DNA of 21,755 nt from Firmicutes bacterium CAG:646 (GTDB taxonomy: Bacteria; Bacillota; Clostridia; Lachnospirales; Lachnospiraceae), in contig HF995357.1 in the NCBI GenBank assembly GCA_000432335.1, positions 3,151 to 24,905 on the forward strand. The letters are read 5' to 3'. Positions 7,829 through 15,352 of this stretch are shown piece by piece. The translations under genes and the position numbers were made by a program. The notes under the pieces were generated by a model that did no database searches, had not been told where the DNA came from, and saw nothing but the letters and a program-made list of their open reading frames with translations. Numbering within the stretch: the stretch's first letter is position 1; the number at the start of each line of letters is the position of its first letter.

Positions 7829-9154
7829 GTGAAAATAGAATATAGAAGAGATCTCCAACATAGTTATCTGGTGATTCATCGTGAGGATAAACAGGAAAAA
7901 GAAGCATACCCATCAAAAATGATCACAGAAAATAGTATTCCGGGCTTATTGCAGTGTGAAGCAAAAAGGATGGATAATGAAATTTTATATTATTATGATC
8001 TGACATCTAAAATATCTTTGGAGGAGAGATGGCGAGGCGGAAAGGCAGAAGGAGAAGAGGTTCTTACGGTAATTTTTGCGTTTTTAAAGGTTTTGGAGAA
8101 TATGGAAGAATATCTGTTATCAGCAGATTCTGTTTACTTGAAACTAGATCAGATTTATGCGGCTGCGGGAATGGAAGAGATAGAATTTTGTTATATACCG
8201 GGAGAAACCTGGGACTTAGAACAACAATTTCGGGAGTTATTGGAAGAGACGCTTCCTCTTTTGAATCATGAAAATAAAAAAGCAGTAGTGGATATTTACA
8301 GTTTGTATCATTATGTTGTTCAGGAAGGGCTGACTGCAGAGGGACTGAGAGAACACATGGAGAGATATAGAAAGTCAAAAATAGCGGATTCGTATGAAAC
8401 TCTGTATGAAGAAGAAAAAATAGAGGAGGAAACAGGAAAAGAAGACTTTGAAGAAACAGTACGAAAAGAACAGCAAAAACATTTGGAACAAAAAATGCAT
8501 GAGCAGGCGTTGGAAGCATTTTTTCAAGATGAAGATCCGGAAGAGACGAAAACATTTTCCGGGGGGATAGCGGTAAGCGCCGGCGCAGTATTTGTATATG
8601 CACTTATAGGATGGTTAATGTGGAGAAATTACAGGGAGGGGATACTCATCTGGCTGGGAATTGGAATGGCGCTGGCGGCGGGATGGGGTATTTTCCTCAA
8701 AGTGAGGAATAAAAAAGATATATTGAAAGAAGATAATGAGATTCCGATGCTGCAAAAGGATAGGAAAGAAGACGCTTATGAGCGGGGGTGGGTAGAAGAT
8801 TCTTCTTATCAGGAAGAGTACCTGACGAAAATTTTGGGAAACGAAAGTGTCAGACCTGTATTTCAATTGGAAGAAAAATATCCCCGCCAGGACAGGAGTA
8901 TTCTTATTAAAGATAAAGAAATACAATTTGTCGGAACCATGAAGGAGAGAGCAGACATTATACTGCCCTCTCAGGCGGTAAGCAGGCTTCATGGGAGAAT
9001 CAGAATAGAGGGCAATGACTGTTATCTTAGAGACCTGAACTCAAGGAATGGTACATGGATTAATGGAGTGACTTTGGAAGGCGATCGGGAGGAAAAACTG
9101 GAAGAGGGGGATGAAGTCCGATTTGCAGATTTAATCTATCGCTTCAGAAAATAG
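7829..9154 (+). CDS. DUF6382 membrane protein with C-terminal FHA domain
   Basis: A 441-aa protein. Residues 1-180 form the cytoplasmic DUF6382-type domain usual in the Tad loci of this family. Residues about 183-240 are Glu/Lys-rich and probably coiled coil. Two membrane helices follow (about 246-265 and 271-291), so both ends face the cytoplasm. Residues about 355-441 form a forkhead-associated domain with Arg374, the SRLHG motif (385-389) and SRNGT (405-409), the residues that bind phosphothreonine. It could link pilus assembly to a Ser/Thr kinase signal, but no such kinase is encoded here. The GTG start is the base after the preceding stop, with GGGGAGG 11 bases upstream. It is the last gene of the operon; no clear terminator follows. 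Confidence 0.82.
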   Translation: MKIEYRRDLQHSYLVIHREDKQEKEAYPSKMITENSIPGLLQCEAKRMDNEILYYYDLTSKISLEERWRGGKAEGEEVLTVIFAFLKVLENMEEYLLSADSVYLKLDQIYAAAGMEEIEFCYIPGETWDLEQQFRELLEETLPLLNHENKKAVVDIYSLYHYVVQEGLTAEGLREHMERYRKSKIADSYETLYEEEKIEEETGKEDFEETVRKEQQKHLEQKMHEQALEAFFQDEDPEETKTFSGGIAVSAGAVFVYALIGWLMWRNYREGILIWLGIGMALAAGWGIFLKVRNKKDILKEDNEIPMLQKDRKEDAYERGWVEDSSYQEEYLTKILGNESVRPVFQLEEKYPRQDRSILIKDKEIQFVGTMKERADIILPSQAVSRLHGRIRIEGNDCYLRDLNSRNGTWINGVTLEGDREEKLEEGDEVRFADLIYRFRK

Positions 9155-9180
9155 AGAAGTCCAACGGAAAGGGAAAGCTC

Positions 9181-9209
9181 TTGTAAACGGATATCAGGTG
9201 TTTTATAAT
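9181..9209 (+). promoter_or_regulatory. Sigma-A promoter of the rhomboid gene
   Basis: TTGTAA at 9181-9186, a 17-base spacer and a perfect TATAAT at 9204-9209, 30 bases before the start codon. The rhomboid gene can therefore be transcribed independently of the pilus operon. Confidence 0.6.
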
Positions 9210-9239
9210 AAGGATAAATGTGAAAAAAGGAGTGAAAAA

Positions 9240-9884
9240 ATGCAGGAATCCGATAAAAACAGTAGTCCGCCTGATGCTTTGGAGCGTATTTTTCAGGGAC
9301 CTTTGAATTGGGTGAATCTGACAATTATAGGTATCAATATTTTGGTGTTTGTCGTGTTAGAACTTGTGGGCGATACGCAGAATACAGAGTTTATGATGAA
9401 GTGCGGGGCGGCTTATACGCCTTGGATATTGGAGGGAGAATGGTATCGGCTGATCACCAGTATGTTTCTTCATTTTGGACTGTATCATCTTTTGAATAAT
9501 ATGGCATTATTATTATTTTTGGGAGATACTTTAGAAGAGTTGGTTGGGCGGTGGAGATATCTGGTTATTTATCTGGGAGGAGGAATAATAGGAAATTTAC
9601 TTTCTATGTTGTGGGACTGCCGTACAGGTTTTACGGCTGTAAGCGCAGGAGCATCGGGGGCTGTATTTGCAGTTATTGGAGGTGTCTTCGTGATTCTTCT
9701 TAAAAACAGAGGAAGGATTGAACAGATGACAGCCTCCAGATTGTTATTTGTAATTGTCCTGACTATTTATCATGGATTTCAGTCCGCAGGAGTAGACAAT
9801 GCAGCGCATATCGGCGGTGTACTGGGAGGTGCTTTGCTGACAGCGCTTCTGTATAGGAGAAGGACGATTTCTCAAGTGTCATAG
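9240..9884 (+). CDS. Rhomboid family intramembrane serine protease
   Basis: A 214-aa membrane protein that cleaves membrane-spanning substrates inside the bilayer. Six hydrophobic segments are visible. The family signatures are present: His78, His83 and Asn86/Asn87 in HFGLYHLLNN, nucleophile Ser139 in GASG, and His190 in DNAAHIGG, so a Ser-His catalytic pair is intact. The first 20 residues are a short cytoplasmic lead. ATG 9240 is chosen because AAGGAG lies seven bases upstream; an earlier in-frame ATG at 9198 falls inside the promoter. Its substrate is unknown. Proximity to the pilus locus could hint at envelope protein processing, but the separate promoter argues against a strict link. Its 3' end overlaps the convergent histidine kinase gene by 13 bases. 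Confidence 0.93.
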   Translation: MQESDKNSSPPDALERIFQGPLNWVNLTIIGINILVFVVLELVGDTQNTEFMMKCGAAYTPWILEGEWYRLITSMFLHFGLYHLLNNMALLLFLGDTLEELVGRWRYLVIYLGGGIIGNLLSMLWDCRTGFTAVSAGASGAVFAVIGGVFVILLKNRGRIEQMTASRLLFVIVLTIYHGFQSAGVDNAAHIGGVLGGALLTALLYRRRTISQVS

Positions 9885-10606
9885 GACAGGGGAAGTTGTA
9901 TGGTAAAAGTGGTTTCTTCTGGGGAAGAAGAGACGAATACTTTACCTTTATGAGCCATGGCTACATTATGAACCACTGCCAATCCCAGACCGGAGCCATT
10001 ATTTTTATGGGTGATAAATGGTTCAAAAAGGTTTTCCAGATGGTCAGAGGGAATCTGCGGACCGTTGTTGGAAATGGCAATATAAAAGGAAACTCCGTCA
10101 AAGGAAAGAGAAACTTTTATTTTACCATGGTTAGAATCTCCGATTGCCTCTTCGGCATTGCGGATAAGATTTAAAACGGCAGCGCGGATTCGTGTTCCAT
10201 CCAGAGGGACAGACGGAATGGGAGAAAGTTTCTCAAAGTCGATCTGGATGGGAAACAGTGCAGGACGACAGGAAGTTACGATGGATTCCAGAAGTTTTGT
10301 GAGTGAACACGGTTCCTTGTGAAGAATCTGAGAATTATTAAAAGTTGATATTTCTTCCAGAAGGTTTCGCAGATAGTTCATGTTTTCCATAATGGGAGAC
10401 CAGCTTGTAAATTGCATGACTTCAGGATGTCTGGTCTGCGTAAGCTGGAGAAAACTGTTGATCAGTGTAACTGGATTGCGTATTTCATGGGAAATACGGG
10501 AAAGACTCATCCGGTGCGAAGCTTCCATTTTTTTAATTAAATCTGCTAGATGTTCGTCTTTTTCACAGAACAGATGTAATTGGTGTTGTTCCTCCTTGGT
10601 TAACAT
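9872..10606 (-). CDS. Soluble orphan sensor histidine kinase
   Basis: A 244-aa protein with only about 30 residues before the kinase core and no membrane segment or recognisable sensor domain. HisKA at about 30-95 contains phospho-acceptor His40 in SRISHEIRNP. The HATPase_c domain (about 100-240) has an N box around Asn150 (LNLIRNAEEAI), a G1 box reading SNNGPQI (Asn180 where Asp is usual, Gln for the second Gly) and a clear GSGLGL G2 box (204-209). No response regulator gene lies beside it. Start ATG 10606 has GAGG eight bases upstream; a longer frame to 10702 lacks a ribosome site. Soluble orphan kinases in spore-forming Clostridia often feed Spo0A, but that role is only a guess here. It is divergent from the HIT gene and convergent with the rhomboid gene. 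Confidence 0.85.
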   Translation of the reverse strand: MLTKEEQHQLHLFCEKDEHLADLIKKMEASHRMSLSRISHEIRNPVTLINSFLQLTQTRHPEVMQFTSWSPIMENMNYLRNLLEEISTFNNSQILHKEPCSLTKLLESIVTSCRPALFPIQIDFEKLSPIPSVPLDGTRIRAAVLNLIRNAEEAIGDSNHGKIKVSLSFDGVSFYIAISNNGPQIPSDHLENLFEPFITHKNNGSGLGLAVVHNVAMAHKGKVFVSSSPEETTFTIQLPLSYDT

Positions 10607-10746
10607 AAGGTATTCCTCTTTTCTATAAGATATAGGTAACAGTGTATCATCGAACGAAAGGGGAAGCAATGAAAACCATTTTGCAAATTTCGACAACATC
10701 ATTCTATTTCACGACAAAAAAATTATAAACAAGGAGAGAAGATAAA

Positions 10747-11157
10747 ATGGAAAATTGTATTTTTTGTAAAATTGCAGCGGGTGAAATTCCGTCAACAACG
10801 TTATACGAGGATCAGGATTTTAGAGTGATTCTGGATCTGGGACCAGCCAGTAAAGGTCATGCTCTGATTCTACCTAAAGAACATTATGCGAACATTTATG
10901 AAATTCCAGATGAATTAGCTTCCAAAGCCATAATTTTGGCAAAAAAAATGGCAGGAATTATGACGCGGGCGTTGAACTGCGATGGATTTAATATTGTTCA
11001 GAATAATGGTGAACCTGCAGGTCAGACAGTATTTCATTTTCATGTGCACCTGATTCCGAGATACGAAGATGATCAGGTTGGTTTGACCTGGAATCCGGGA
11101 AGTCTTACAGAAGAAGATAAAGAAGAGGTTCTTCGTAAGGTGATGGCAGAACTGTAA
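10747..11157 (+). CDS. HIT family nucleotide-binding protein (Hint-like)
   Basis: A 136-aa cytoplasmic protein of the histidine triad superfamily, which hydrolyses or transfers nucleotide groups from substrates such as AMP-lysine or dinucleoside polyphosphates. The signature HFHVHLIPR contains His97, His99 and His101; the central one is the catalytic nucleophile in this family. Cys4-x-x-Cys7 and His46 supply the usual zinc ligands of the branch. The length is normal. AAGGAGAG lies before ATG 10747. A weak promoter (TTGCAA at 10681, TCTATT at 10703) is possible but not convincing. The gene stands alone between the divergent kinase and the bidirectional terminator. The exact substrate cannot be read from the sequence. 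Confidence 0.93.
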   Translation: MENCIFCKIAAGEIPSTTLYEDQDFRVILDLGPASKGHALILPKEHYANIYEIPDELASKAIILAKKMAGIMTRALNCDGFNIVQNNGEPAGQTVFHFHVHLIPRYEDDQVGLTWNPGSLTEEDKEEVLRKVMAEL

Positions 11158-11169
11158 AAAGATGAGAAT

Positions 11170-11225
11170 AAAAAGGGACAGACCAAGTAAGCTGTTTGCC
11201 TGCCTGGTTTATCCCTTTTTAAAAA
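11170..11225. terminator. Bidirectional terminator between HIT and murG genes
   Basis: AAAAAGGGA (11170-11178) pairs with TCCCTTTTT (11212-11220), and inside it ACCA pairs with TGGT around an imperfect inner stem. A-tracts on the left and T-tracts on the right serve both convergent genes: it lies 12 bases after the HIT stop and 16 before the murG stop. Confidence 0.75.
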
Positions 11226-11235
11226 TATTTTGTAG

Positions 11236-12300
11236 TTATTTCGCGCATTCACAGAGCATGTCAATAATCTTTCCTATAGAATCCATCTGATTGCTTTCGC
11301 CCATAGCTTTTATATAGGTTTCGCGATTCTGATATAATTCCCGAATCGTTTTCAGGAGAAGGTCGTTGGTAAGCTCCTCTTCTTCCAATACCTTACTGTA
11401 GCCTAATTTTTCAAAGGATCGGGCATTCAGAATCTGATCACCACGGCTGGCATTGGCAGACAGAGGAATCAGAAGATTCGGTTTTTTCAGTGCATTGATC
11501 TCACAGATAGCGTTCGCGCCGGCGCGGGAAATTACGATATCAGACAGAGCAAAGAGATCGGCCAGTTCTTTTTTAATATATTCATACTGGACATATCCTT
11601 CCAGAGAAGTAAGCGTTGGATCCAGCTTATCTTTACCGCAAAGATGAATCACCTGAAATTCTTTCAGAAGTTCAGGGAGTACTCGACGAACAGCAGTATT
11701 GACAGCTACAGATCCGAGACTTCCGCCGATAACCATGAGAACGGGTTTATTGGCTTTTAAGCCAGTGAATTTCAGGGCTTCCAGCTTGTTTCCCTCCAAA
11801 AGTTCCTGCCGGATAGGCGTTCCGGTGAGTACTGCTTTATCTGCAGGAAGCTGCTTTACGGTCTCTGGGAAATTGCAGCAGACTTTCACGGCAGAAGGAA
11901 TGCAGAGTTTGTTGGCAAGCCCCGGCGTCATATCGGATTCATGGATGATCGCAGGGATTTTTCGGTGCTTTGCTGCGATTACAACCGGTACTGTAACGAA
12001 ACCGCCCTTTGAAAATACAACGTCTGGTTTCAGCTTTTTCAGAAGCTTTCTGGCTTCGTGGTAGCCTTTTAGAACCTTAAAAGGATCTGTAAAGTTTTTG
12101 GGATCAAAATATCTTCTCAGTTTTCCAGAAGAGATTCCGTAATAGGGAATGCCCATTTCTTCAATCAGTTTTTTTTCAATTCCATCGTAGGAACCAATAT
12201 AAGAAATCTGAAAGCCTTTTTCCTGAAGCGCGGGGATCATGGCAATATTTGGTGTAACATGACCTGCGGTTCCGCCGCCGGTAAGTACAATGTGTTTCAT
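11236..12300 (-). CDS. murG: MurG-type GlcNAc transferase (lipid II synthesis)
   Basis: A 354-aa GT28-family glycosyltransferase that adds GlcNAc from UDP-GlcNAc to undecaprenyl-diphospho-MurNAc-pentapeptide at the inner face of the membrane. Visible motifs are the glycine loop GGTAGHVTPN (9-18), KGGF (98-101), HESD (120-123), GGSLGS (192-197), the donor-binding SRAGANAICE (258-267) and GDQILNA (287-293). The length is normal. It stands alone rather than in a division/cell-wall cluster, and its loop reads GTAGHVTPN rather than the GGTGGHVFP of classical MurG, so it belongs to the second type found in many Firmicutes; another murG may exist elsewhere in the genome. ATG 12300 has GGAGG six bases upstream. 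It is transcribed from its own promoter at 12336-12364. Confidence 0.88.
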   Translation of the reverse strand: MKHIVLTGGGTAGHVTPNIAMIPALQEKGFQISYIGSYDGIEKKLIEEMGIPYYGISSGKLRRYFDPKNFTDPFKVLKGYHEARKLLKKLKPDVVFSKGGFVTVPVVIAAKHRKIPAIIHESDMTPGLANKLCIPSAVKVCCNFPETVKQLPADKAVLTGTPIRQELLEGNKLEALKFTGLKANKPVLMVIGGSLGSVAVNTAVRRVLPELLKEFQVIHLCGKDKLDPTLTSLEGYVQYEYIKKELADLFALSDIVISRAGANAICEINALKKPNLLIPLSANASRGDQILNARSFEKLGYSKVLEEEELTNDLLLKTIRELYQNRETYIKAMGESNQMDSIGKIIDMLCECAK

Positions 12301-12335
12301 AGATATCCTCCTGCAAAATAAATACTTTTCCATTC

Positions 12336-12364
12336 ATTATTACCCTATAGAGAGAAAAAGTCAA
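12336..12364 (-). promoter_or_regulatory. Promoter of murG
   Basis: Reading the minus strand: TTGACT (12364-12359), 17 bases, AATAAT (12341-12336), 36 bases before the start codon. The -35 box lies two bases from the -35 box of the divergent promoter. Confidence 0.6.
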
Positions 12365-12366
12365 GT

Positions 12367-12395
12367 TTGCATTCACTTTTCAGAAAGCGTATAAT
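12367..12395 (+). promoter_or_regulatory. Promoter of the beta-CASP hydrolase gene
   Basis: TTGCAT at 12367-12372, a 17-base spacer, and a perfect TATAAT at 12390-12395, 49 bases before the ATG. Confidence 0.65.
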
Positions 12396-12443
12396 AAAAG
12401 ATAATTAAAAATATAATAAGCCTGTGGAGAAAGGGGGCTTTAT

Positions 12444-14045
12444 ATGCAGCTGACATTTATAGGAGCTACACATGAGGTGACGGGGAGTTGTTATTATCTG
12501 GAAGCGGCCGGAAAGCATTTTCTGGTAGACTGTGGTATGGAACAGGGACCGAATCATTTTGAGAATATAGAGATTCCGATCCCGCCGTCCGATTTGGATT
12601 TTGTGTTGTTGACGCATGCTCATATCGATCATTCGGGAAAACTGCCGCTTTTATATGCGAGAGGTTTCCGGGGCAGTATTTATGCCACATATGCCACGAC
12701 AGATCTGTGTGATATTATGCTTCGTGACAGCGCTCATATTCAGATGTTTGAGGCAGAATGGAAGAACCGGAAGGGCAAGAGAGCTGGAAAGGAAGCGGTG
12801 GAACCTCTCTATAATATGGATGATGCGTTAGGAGCGATCGCTAATCTGGTGGGATGTCCGTACAATGAGAGAATTACGCTGGCAGAAGGGATTCAGGTAC
12901 GTTTTATTGATGCGGGACATTTGCTTGGATCTGCCAGTATAGAACTCTGGCTGACAGAAGGAGGGGAAGAAAGAAAGATCGTATTTTCCGGCGATATTGG
13001 AAATAAAAATCAGCCGCTTATCAAAGATCCTCAGTATATTCACAGCGCAGATTATGTGGTGATGGAATCTACGTATGGAACGAGAAGTCATGAAAAAGTG
13101 ATAGATTATGAAAAATCGCTGGCAGAGCTGTTCCAGAGAACCTTTGAGCGGGGCGGTAACGTGGTGATTCCTTCTTTTGCAGTGGGAAGAACGCAGGAGA
13201 TGCTGTATTTTATCCGAAAGATTAAGGCAGAGCATATGGTTCCGGGATTTGATGATTTTCCGGTTATTGTGGACAGTCCTCTGGCGGTAGAAGCAACTAC
13301 TGTTTTTCGGGAACATCACCGAGATTGTTTTGACAGACAGGCTATGGAACTGGTGGATAAGGGAATCAATCCGCTTTCTTTCCCCGGATTGAAGCTTTCC
13401 GTGACCACGGATGAATCCAGAGCGATTAACAGTGATGATCGTCCGAAGGTCATTATATCAGCCAGCGGTATGTGTGATGCAGGAAGAATTAAGCACCATT
13501 TGAAGCATAACCTGTGGAGAAAAGAATGTACCATTTTGTTTGTGGGATATCAGGCTGTAGGAACTCCAGGGCGAACTCTTGTAGAGGGCGCTACGGATAT
13601 TAAACTGTTTGGAGAAGAGATTCAGGTGAATGCGGAGATTCTTGTATTACCGGGTGTAAGTGGTCATGCGGACAATAACGGGCTTATGGAATGGGCTTCT
13701 GCATTTCAGTTGAAACCGCGTCAGGTGTTTGTGTGTCACGGTGACAGTGAGGCGTGTGAAACTTTTGCAGGGCGTTTGGAAAATGAACTTCATTATGATG
13801 CAATGGCGCCTTACAGCGGTACAGTCTATGATCTGAAAGAGGGACAGTTCCTGAAGGAGACAGAGGGACTTGCAATCCGGCAGCAGACAGCAAAACAAAT
13901 CAAGGCTTCCGCTGTTTATCAGAGACTTCTTGCGGCTGGCCAGAGACTGCTTACGGTAATACGCCATAACGAAGGAGGCGCCAATAAAGATCTTGCAAAA
14001 TTTACCAGTCAGATCAATAACCTTTGTGATAAATGGGACAGATAG
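12444..14045 (+). CDS. Beta-CASP metallo-beta-lactamase-fold hydrolase, probable RNase
   Basis: A 533-aa zinc hydrolase of the CPSF/KH-less aRNase-like group, presumably an RNA endo- or exonuclease. The metallo-beta-lactamase part holds HAHIDH (58-63), His159 in DAGHLLGS and Asp184 in FSGDIG. It is split by a beta-CASP insert (about 208-385) that opens with ESTYG and carries SFAVGRTQE and ISASGMCDAGR, followed by the return motifs SGHAD (406-410) and VCHGD (His432). The last 70 residues are a basic helical tail (about 470-533) not needed for the fold, perhaps an RNA-binding or contact element. It lacks the C-terminal domain of RNase J, so it is not RNase J itself. ATG 12444 has AAGGGGG six bases upstream. 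It is a single-gene unit with its own promoter and terminator. Confidence 0.9.
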   Translation: MQLTFIGATHEVTGSCYYLEAAGKHFLVDCGMEQGPNHFENIEIPIPPSDLDFVLLTHAHIDHSGKLPLLYARGFRGSIYATYATTDLCDIMLRDSAHIQMFEAEWKNRKGKRAGKEAVEPLYNMDDALGAIANLVGCPYNERITLAEGIQVRFIDAGHLLGSASIELWLTEGGEERKIVFSGDIGNKNQPLIKDPQYIHSADYVVMESTYGTRSHEKVIDYEKSLAELFQRTFERGGNVVIPSFAVGRTQEMLYFIRKIKAEHMVPGFDDFPVIVDSPLAVEATTVFREHHRDCFDRQAMELVDKGINPLSFPGLKLSVTTDESRAINSDDRPKVIISASGMCDAGRIKHHLKHNLWRKECTILFVGYQAVGTPGRTLVEGATDIKLFGEEIQVNAEILVLPGVSGHADNNGLMEWASAFQLKPRQVFVCHGDSEACETFAGRLENELHYDAMAPYSGTVYDLKEGQFLKETEGLAIRQQTAKQIKASAVYQRLLAAGQRLLTVIRHNEGGANKDLAKFTSQINNLCDKWDR

Positions 14046-14070
14046 GAAAGTTTTGCAAAAAGATATTCAA

Positions 14071-14115
14071 AAAAGCACTGCGGTTGTTACTGCATTGACC
14101 GCAGTGCCATTTTTT
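14071..14115. terminator. Bidirectional terminator, beta-CASP / TSCPD genes
   Basis: Perfect 10-bp stem GCACTGCGGT (14075-14084) with ACCGCAGTGC (14098-14107), preceded by an A-run and followed by CATTTTTT. It works for both converging genes and just reaches the stop of the TSCPD gene. Confidence 0.9.
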
Positions 14116-14356
14116 ACTGATTTACAGCCTGTTTTAAAGCCTGCGCAAGCTGATCAGGACATGAGGTAGATTTGAAACCGCACTTGATACCCTCCAGACG
14201 TGTGATGACATCATTTACTTCCAAACCTTCTACCAGCGCGCCAATACCTTTCAGGTTGCCGTTACATCCACCGGTAAACTGTACATTATGCAGTTTTCCG
14301 TCTACTACATCGAAACTGATCTGAGAAGAACAGGTTCCTCTTGTCTTGTATACCAT
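14114..14356 (-). CDS. TSCPD domain protein (TIGR03905-like)
   Basis: An 80-aa protein made entirely of the TSCPD domain, named for the literal motif seen here at residues 64-68. Four cysteines (9, 31, 59, 66) within GTCS, GGCNGN, IKCG and TSCPD could bind a metal. The same domain appears at the C-terminus of some vitamin B12-dependent ribonucleotide reductases; free-standing copies are widespread in Clostridia and their function is not known. ATG 14356 is chosen over a longer frame because AAGGAGG lies just upstream. A TATAAT (14415-14410 on the minus strand) with a poor -35 box could be its promoter. Confidence 0.85.
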   Translation of the reverse strand: MVYKTRGTCSSQISFDVVDGKLHNVQFTGGCNGNLKGIGALVEGLEVNDVITRLEGIKCGFKSTSCPDQLAQALKQAVNQ

Positions 14357-14451
14357 CTTGATTTTCCTCCTTAATAAAAGTTGTCTGAGCTTGTAGCTTT
14401 CCAAGGGATATTATAACAAACCATGAAAGGGAATTCCAGATAAATCTATGG

Positions 14452-14480
14452 TTCACAGGGGTCTTTCTGTTTGCTATAAT
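14452..14480 (+). promoter_or_regulatory. Promoter of the MTA/SAH nucleosidase gene
   Basis: TTCACA (14452-14457), 17 bases, perfect TATAAT (14475-14480), 42 bases before the ATG. Confidence 0.65.
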
Positions 14481-14522
14481 AGAAAACAGCAGAGAATAAC
14501 AGAGGATGGAGGAAAGAAGTAC

Positions 14523-15221
14523 ATGAAGAAAATAGGTATCATCGGAGCTATGGAAGTTGAAGTTGAAATTTTAAAGAAGCAGATGGAAGAGGTTACTCTG
14601 ACAAAAAAAGCTTCCATGGAGTTTCATCATGGAAAATTAAATGGTAAAGAAGTGGTTGTGGTAAGATCCGGGATTGGGAAAGTAAATGCAGCGGTATGCA
14701 CACAGATTCTTGTAGATGATTTTCAGGTGGATGCAGTGATTAATACGGGTATTGCAGGTTCTTTAAAGAATGAGATTAATATTGGAGATCTTGTAGTATC
14801 CACAGATGCCCTTCAGCATGATATGGATGCCAGAGAATTTGGATATCGGAAGGGACAGATACCGCAGATGGATGTATTTTCCTTTACGGCAGATACCCGG
14901 TTGAGAGAGTGTGCAGTGGAAGCGTGTAAAAAGGTGAACCCGGATATTTCTGTATTCGAGGGCAGAGTGGTAAGTGGCGATCAGTTTGTGGCAGATTCTG
15001 CTGTAAAAGAAGAAATTATTCAGGAGTTTGCCGGATCCTGTACGGAAATGGAGGGGGCTGCGATCGCACAGGCAGCTTACCTTAACCAGATTCCATTTGT
15101 AGTCATTCGCGCCATTTCGGATAAAGCAGATAATAGTGCAGTGATGGATTACCCTGCCTTTGAAAAAAAAGCAGTAGAACATAGTGTGCGTCTGGTAGAA
15201 GAGATGGTAAAAAACATATAA
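14523..15221 (+). CDS. mtnN: 5'-methylthioadenosine/S-adenosylhomocysteine nucleosidase
   Basis: A 232-aa cytoplasmic enzyme that hydrolyses MTA and S-adenosylhomocysteine to adenine plus a thio-ribose, recycling the by-products of methylation and polyamine synthesis and giving the precursor of AI-2. Motifs: GIIGAMEVEVE with Glu13 (the E. coli Glu12 position), SGIGKVNAA, NTGIAGSL, SGDQFV, EMEGAAIAQ with Glu177 and ISDKAD with the catalytic Asp200. The length equals that of the E. coli enzyme. ATG 14523 has GGAGG upstream and gives the standard N-terminus; the in-frame ATG at 14448 lies before the promoter -10 box and is rejected. The next gene follows after 131 bases with its own probable promoter. 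Confidence 0.95.
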   Translation: MKKIGIIGAMEVEVEILKKQMEEVTLTKKASMEFHHGKLNGKEVVVVRSGIGKVNAAVCTQILVDDFQVDAVINTGIAGSLKNEINIGDLVVSTDALQHDMDAREFGYRKGQIPQMDVFSFTADTRLRECAVEACKKVNPDISVFEGRVVSGDQFVADSAVKEEIIQEFAGSCTEMEGAAIAQAAYLNQIPFVVIRAISDKADNSAVMDYPAFEKKAVEHSVRLVEEMVKNI

Positions 15222-15269
15222 AAATCATAGAGATGGCGAAAGAGCAGAGAATTTGACGAACGATTTTAG

Positions 15270-15298
15270 TTTCAAATCGGGAATATGGGCGATATAAT
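15270..15298 (+). promoter_or_regulatory. Probable promoter of the 225-aa membrane protein gene
   Basis: TTTCAA (15270-15275), 17 bases, perfect TATAAT (15293-15298). The -35 box is weak and overlaps a small inverted repeat, CGATTT/AAATCG (15261-15279). Confidence 0.45.
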
Positions 15299-15352
15299 AT
15301 CTCCAGAAGCTTCCGTCGAGGGAAGATGAAAAATTTAAGGGGGTAATCGTAT

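Noticed and set aside
8064..8603. 179-aa minus-strand reading frame inside the FHA protein gene
   Set aside because: Antisense shadow of a well-supported gene, with Pro/Leu/Phe-rich composition and no ribosome site.
10681..10708. Promoter of the HIT gene (TTGCAA, TCTATT)
   Set aside because: Both boxes are weak and the spacer is 16 bases; the TATAAA at 10724 is too close to the ribosome site to be used.
12828..13319. 163-aa minus-strand reading frame inside the beta-CASP hydrolase gene
   Set aside because: Antisense to conserved motifs of the hydrolase and with low-likelihood protein composition.
7269..15067. Three GCGATCGC palindromes (7269, 12834, 15060)
   Set aside because: More than expected in AT-rich DNA, but only three, all inside coding sequence; too few to claim a motif without genome-wide counts.
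15261..15279. Hairpin CGATTT/AAATCG after mtnN as terminator
   Set aside because: The stem is only six bases with no T-tract; it overlaps the -35 region of the next promoter.
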